NCBI RefSeq assembly: GCF_963678635.1 | Contig: NW_026971131.1 | Location: 1 to 20,068, forward strand | DNA length: 20,068 bases | From: Symsagittifera roscoffensis | Taxonomy: Eukaryota > Xenacoelomorpha > Acoela > Convolutidae | Direction: 5' to 3' | Shown here: in pieces, positions 18,946 to 20,068 of the stretch | Layout: each line of letters begins with the position of its first letter | Numbering within the stretch: the stretch's first letter is position 1 | Position numbers and translations under genes: made by a program | Notes under the pieces: generated by a model | Databases searched by the model: none | Told to the model about the DNA's origin: nothing | Seen by the model: the letters and a program-made list of their open reading frames with translations, nothing else

Positions 18946-19852
18946 AAGTGATTTGAACTTGTTTTAATAGCTTTTTTAATTGAAAAGTTCTCTTCGTTGA
19001 CAAACTTTTTTAGTGGACTATTTGTGGTTTGATGGGGTATTTTTTTTTACTAATTTGAGATCGTGTCTTCTAGATCATAAAAATGTCTACCGTGTTTTCT
19101 GTGGTAGGGAACACTTTTATCAAATCTTACTTCTCCTTCGCTGTTTTTCAGCCTAGTTTGATTTCTAATATTATGTGGAAATTGACAAAAAAAATGTATG
19201 ACAAAGTCTAATAATTTTTTACTTAAGTGGTTTTGAAATGTTTATCTTTTTGTTTTGTTTTTTTAACTTGCTTTTTATCTGTTTTTATCTAGATTATTAT
19301 CTTGTGTGTATAAAACTTCAGAAATTAAGTGATTATATATTTAAAAAAACTTGTGTATGGTATTCCTGGGAAACGATTCTAACTGATTTGTCTCTTTTAA
19401 ATATCGGCCCTATAGATTCATAAATACTGTACAAGTAAAGGCAGGAACCGCAATGGAGTTTCATCGAAAATAGTCGAATATGATGGATTTTAAGTGAATA
19501 AAAAATTTGACAAAATAATTGATTACAGATGCCAGTTTTAAAAATTAAATGCATTTTTAACAAAATAATCCGTTATTCCCTATTCTTTTTCTATTATAAT
19601 CGATTTTTTTTTCTCAACAAATCCAAAAAAAAAATGTTTTTTTTTCCACAAAAAAGAATTTATTGATTGTTTTCTGTAGCAAAATTGTTTACTCAGCTTG
19701 TTATACTTTCTCTGTCAAACTATAACGAACCAAAGGTAAATTTTGAACTAAATACTTAACAGCCTGAAACGAAAAAAACGAAAGCAATTCACAAAAACAT
19801 GTTGTTTGGTTGTTATGTCTTGCACATCTGTTTACACCCCTCCCGTTAGTTT
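18946..19852. other. AT-rich stretch, nothing recognised
   Basis: Long T and A runs dominate. Small open frames (19238-19423 on +, 19563-19333 on -) overlap each other and match no family I know. Confidence 0.5.
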
Positions 19853-20068
19853 ACAGTTTACCCCCCCCCCCCCTCAAGTTTTTTTTTTTATATTTTACCG
19901 GGGGGCTACTCAACGTAATCTCCACCTTTTTAACCCCGTCCGTCATTTTTTACACTGAACGTGGAGGGGGGCTACTCAACGTAATCTCCAGCTCTTCAAC
20001 CACCCTTATAAACACCCTAATATTTTAACTCCCCGCCACCCGTTCAGTAAACTGTGGGGTGGTGTGGG
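19853..20068. repeat. C/G-tract-rich repeat region cut by the window end
   Basis: A run of 13 C (19861-19873) and a T run are followed by two copies of gctactcaacgtaatctcca at 19905-19924 and 19971-19990, 66 bases apart, each preceded by at least five G. The word acagtttac (19853-19861) returns inverted as gtaaactgt at 20047-20055. The sharp change from AT-rich DNA suggests the edge of a further repeat or mobile element continuing beyond the window. The open frame at 19810-20028 (+) is not recognised. Confidence 0.6.

Noticed and set aside
1-20068. CRISPR array, bacterial operon or defence system
   Set aside because: No spaced identical repeats with unique spacers, no ribosome-binding-site-led gene strings and a clearly eukaryotic repeat landscape.

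Overview
The window looks like a piece of an AT-rich eukaryotic nuclear genome, most likely an invertebrate animal. No intact protein-coding gene is convincing. The evidence for a eukaryote is one large Ty3/gypsy-like LTR retrotransposon, dispersed and tandem non-coding repeats, a tRNA-like locus with Pol III boxes, and weak relics that resemble dynein heavy chain. I cannot name the species.

Layout. Positions 1-5290 are AT-rich and gene-poor. Short open segments on the + strand (72-440, 2105-2263, 2769-2945, 3113-3295) read like decayed coding sequence, and three of them recall dynein heavy chain motifs in the right order. Positions 5291-5430 hold a degenerate tandem repeat with a unit of about 20 bp. 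Positions 5618-13405 are one LTR retrotransposon lying on the - strand: the downstream (3') LTR is at 5618-7425, the internal region at 7426-11602 and the upstream (5') LTR at 11603-13405. The internal region is visibly richer in G+C and in CG dinucleotides than its surroundings. It carries, in element order, gag (11551-10432), an aspartic protease (10435-9755), a short linker where reverse transcriptase and RNase H should be but are not (about 9754-9434), and an integrase with a long hydrophilic tail (9433-7548). Every module is broken by frameshifts or stop codons, and the catalytic glutamate of the integrase reads as glycine.

Positions 13406-13730 keep the composition of the LTR and may be more of it. 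A 73-nt tRNA-like pseudogene lies at 14106-14178 (-). A dispersed repeat occurs twice (14650-15041 and 18444-18791), as does a second repeat (16674-16806 and 18809-18945). A 108-bp tandem array fills 15863-16515. The remainder up to about 19850 is AT-rich DNA with many 'acatacat'-type words, and the last 220 bases are a C/G-tract-rich repeat cut by the window edge.

The element cannot be autonomous: it has no polymerase and no working integrase. It could move only with enzymes supplied in trans, and its two LTRs differ by roughly 4% over the stretch I counted, so it is not a fresh insertion. I see no evidence for a new multi-gene system. The observations most worth checking are the precise loss of RT-RNase H, the 108-bp array and the paired dispersed repeats.
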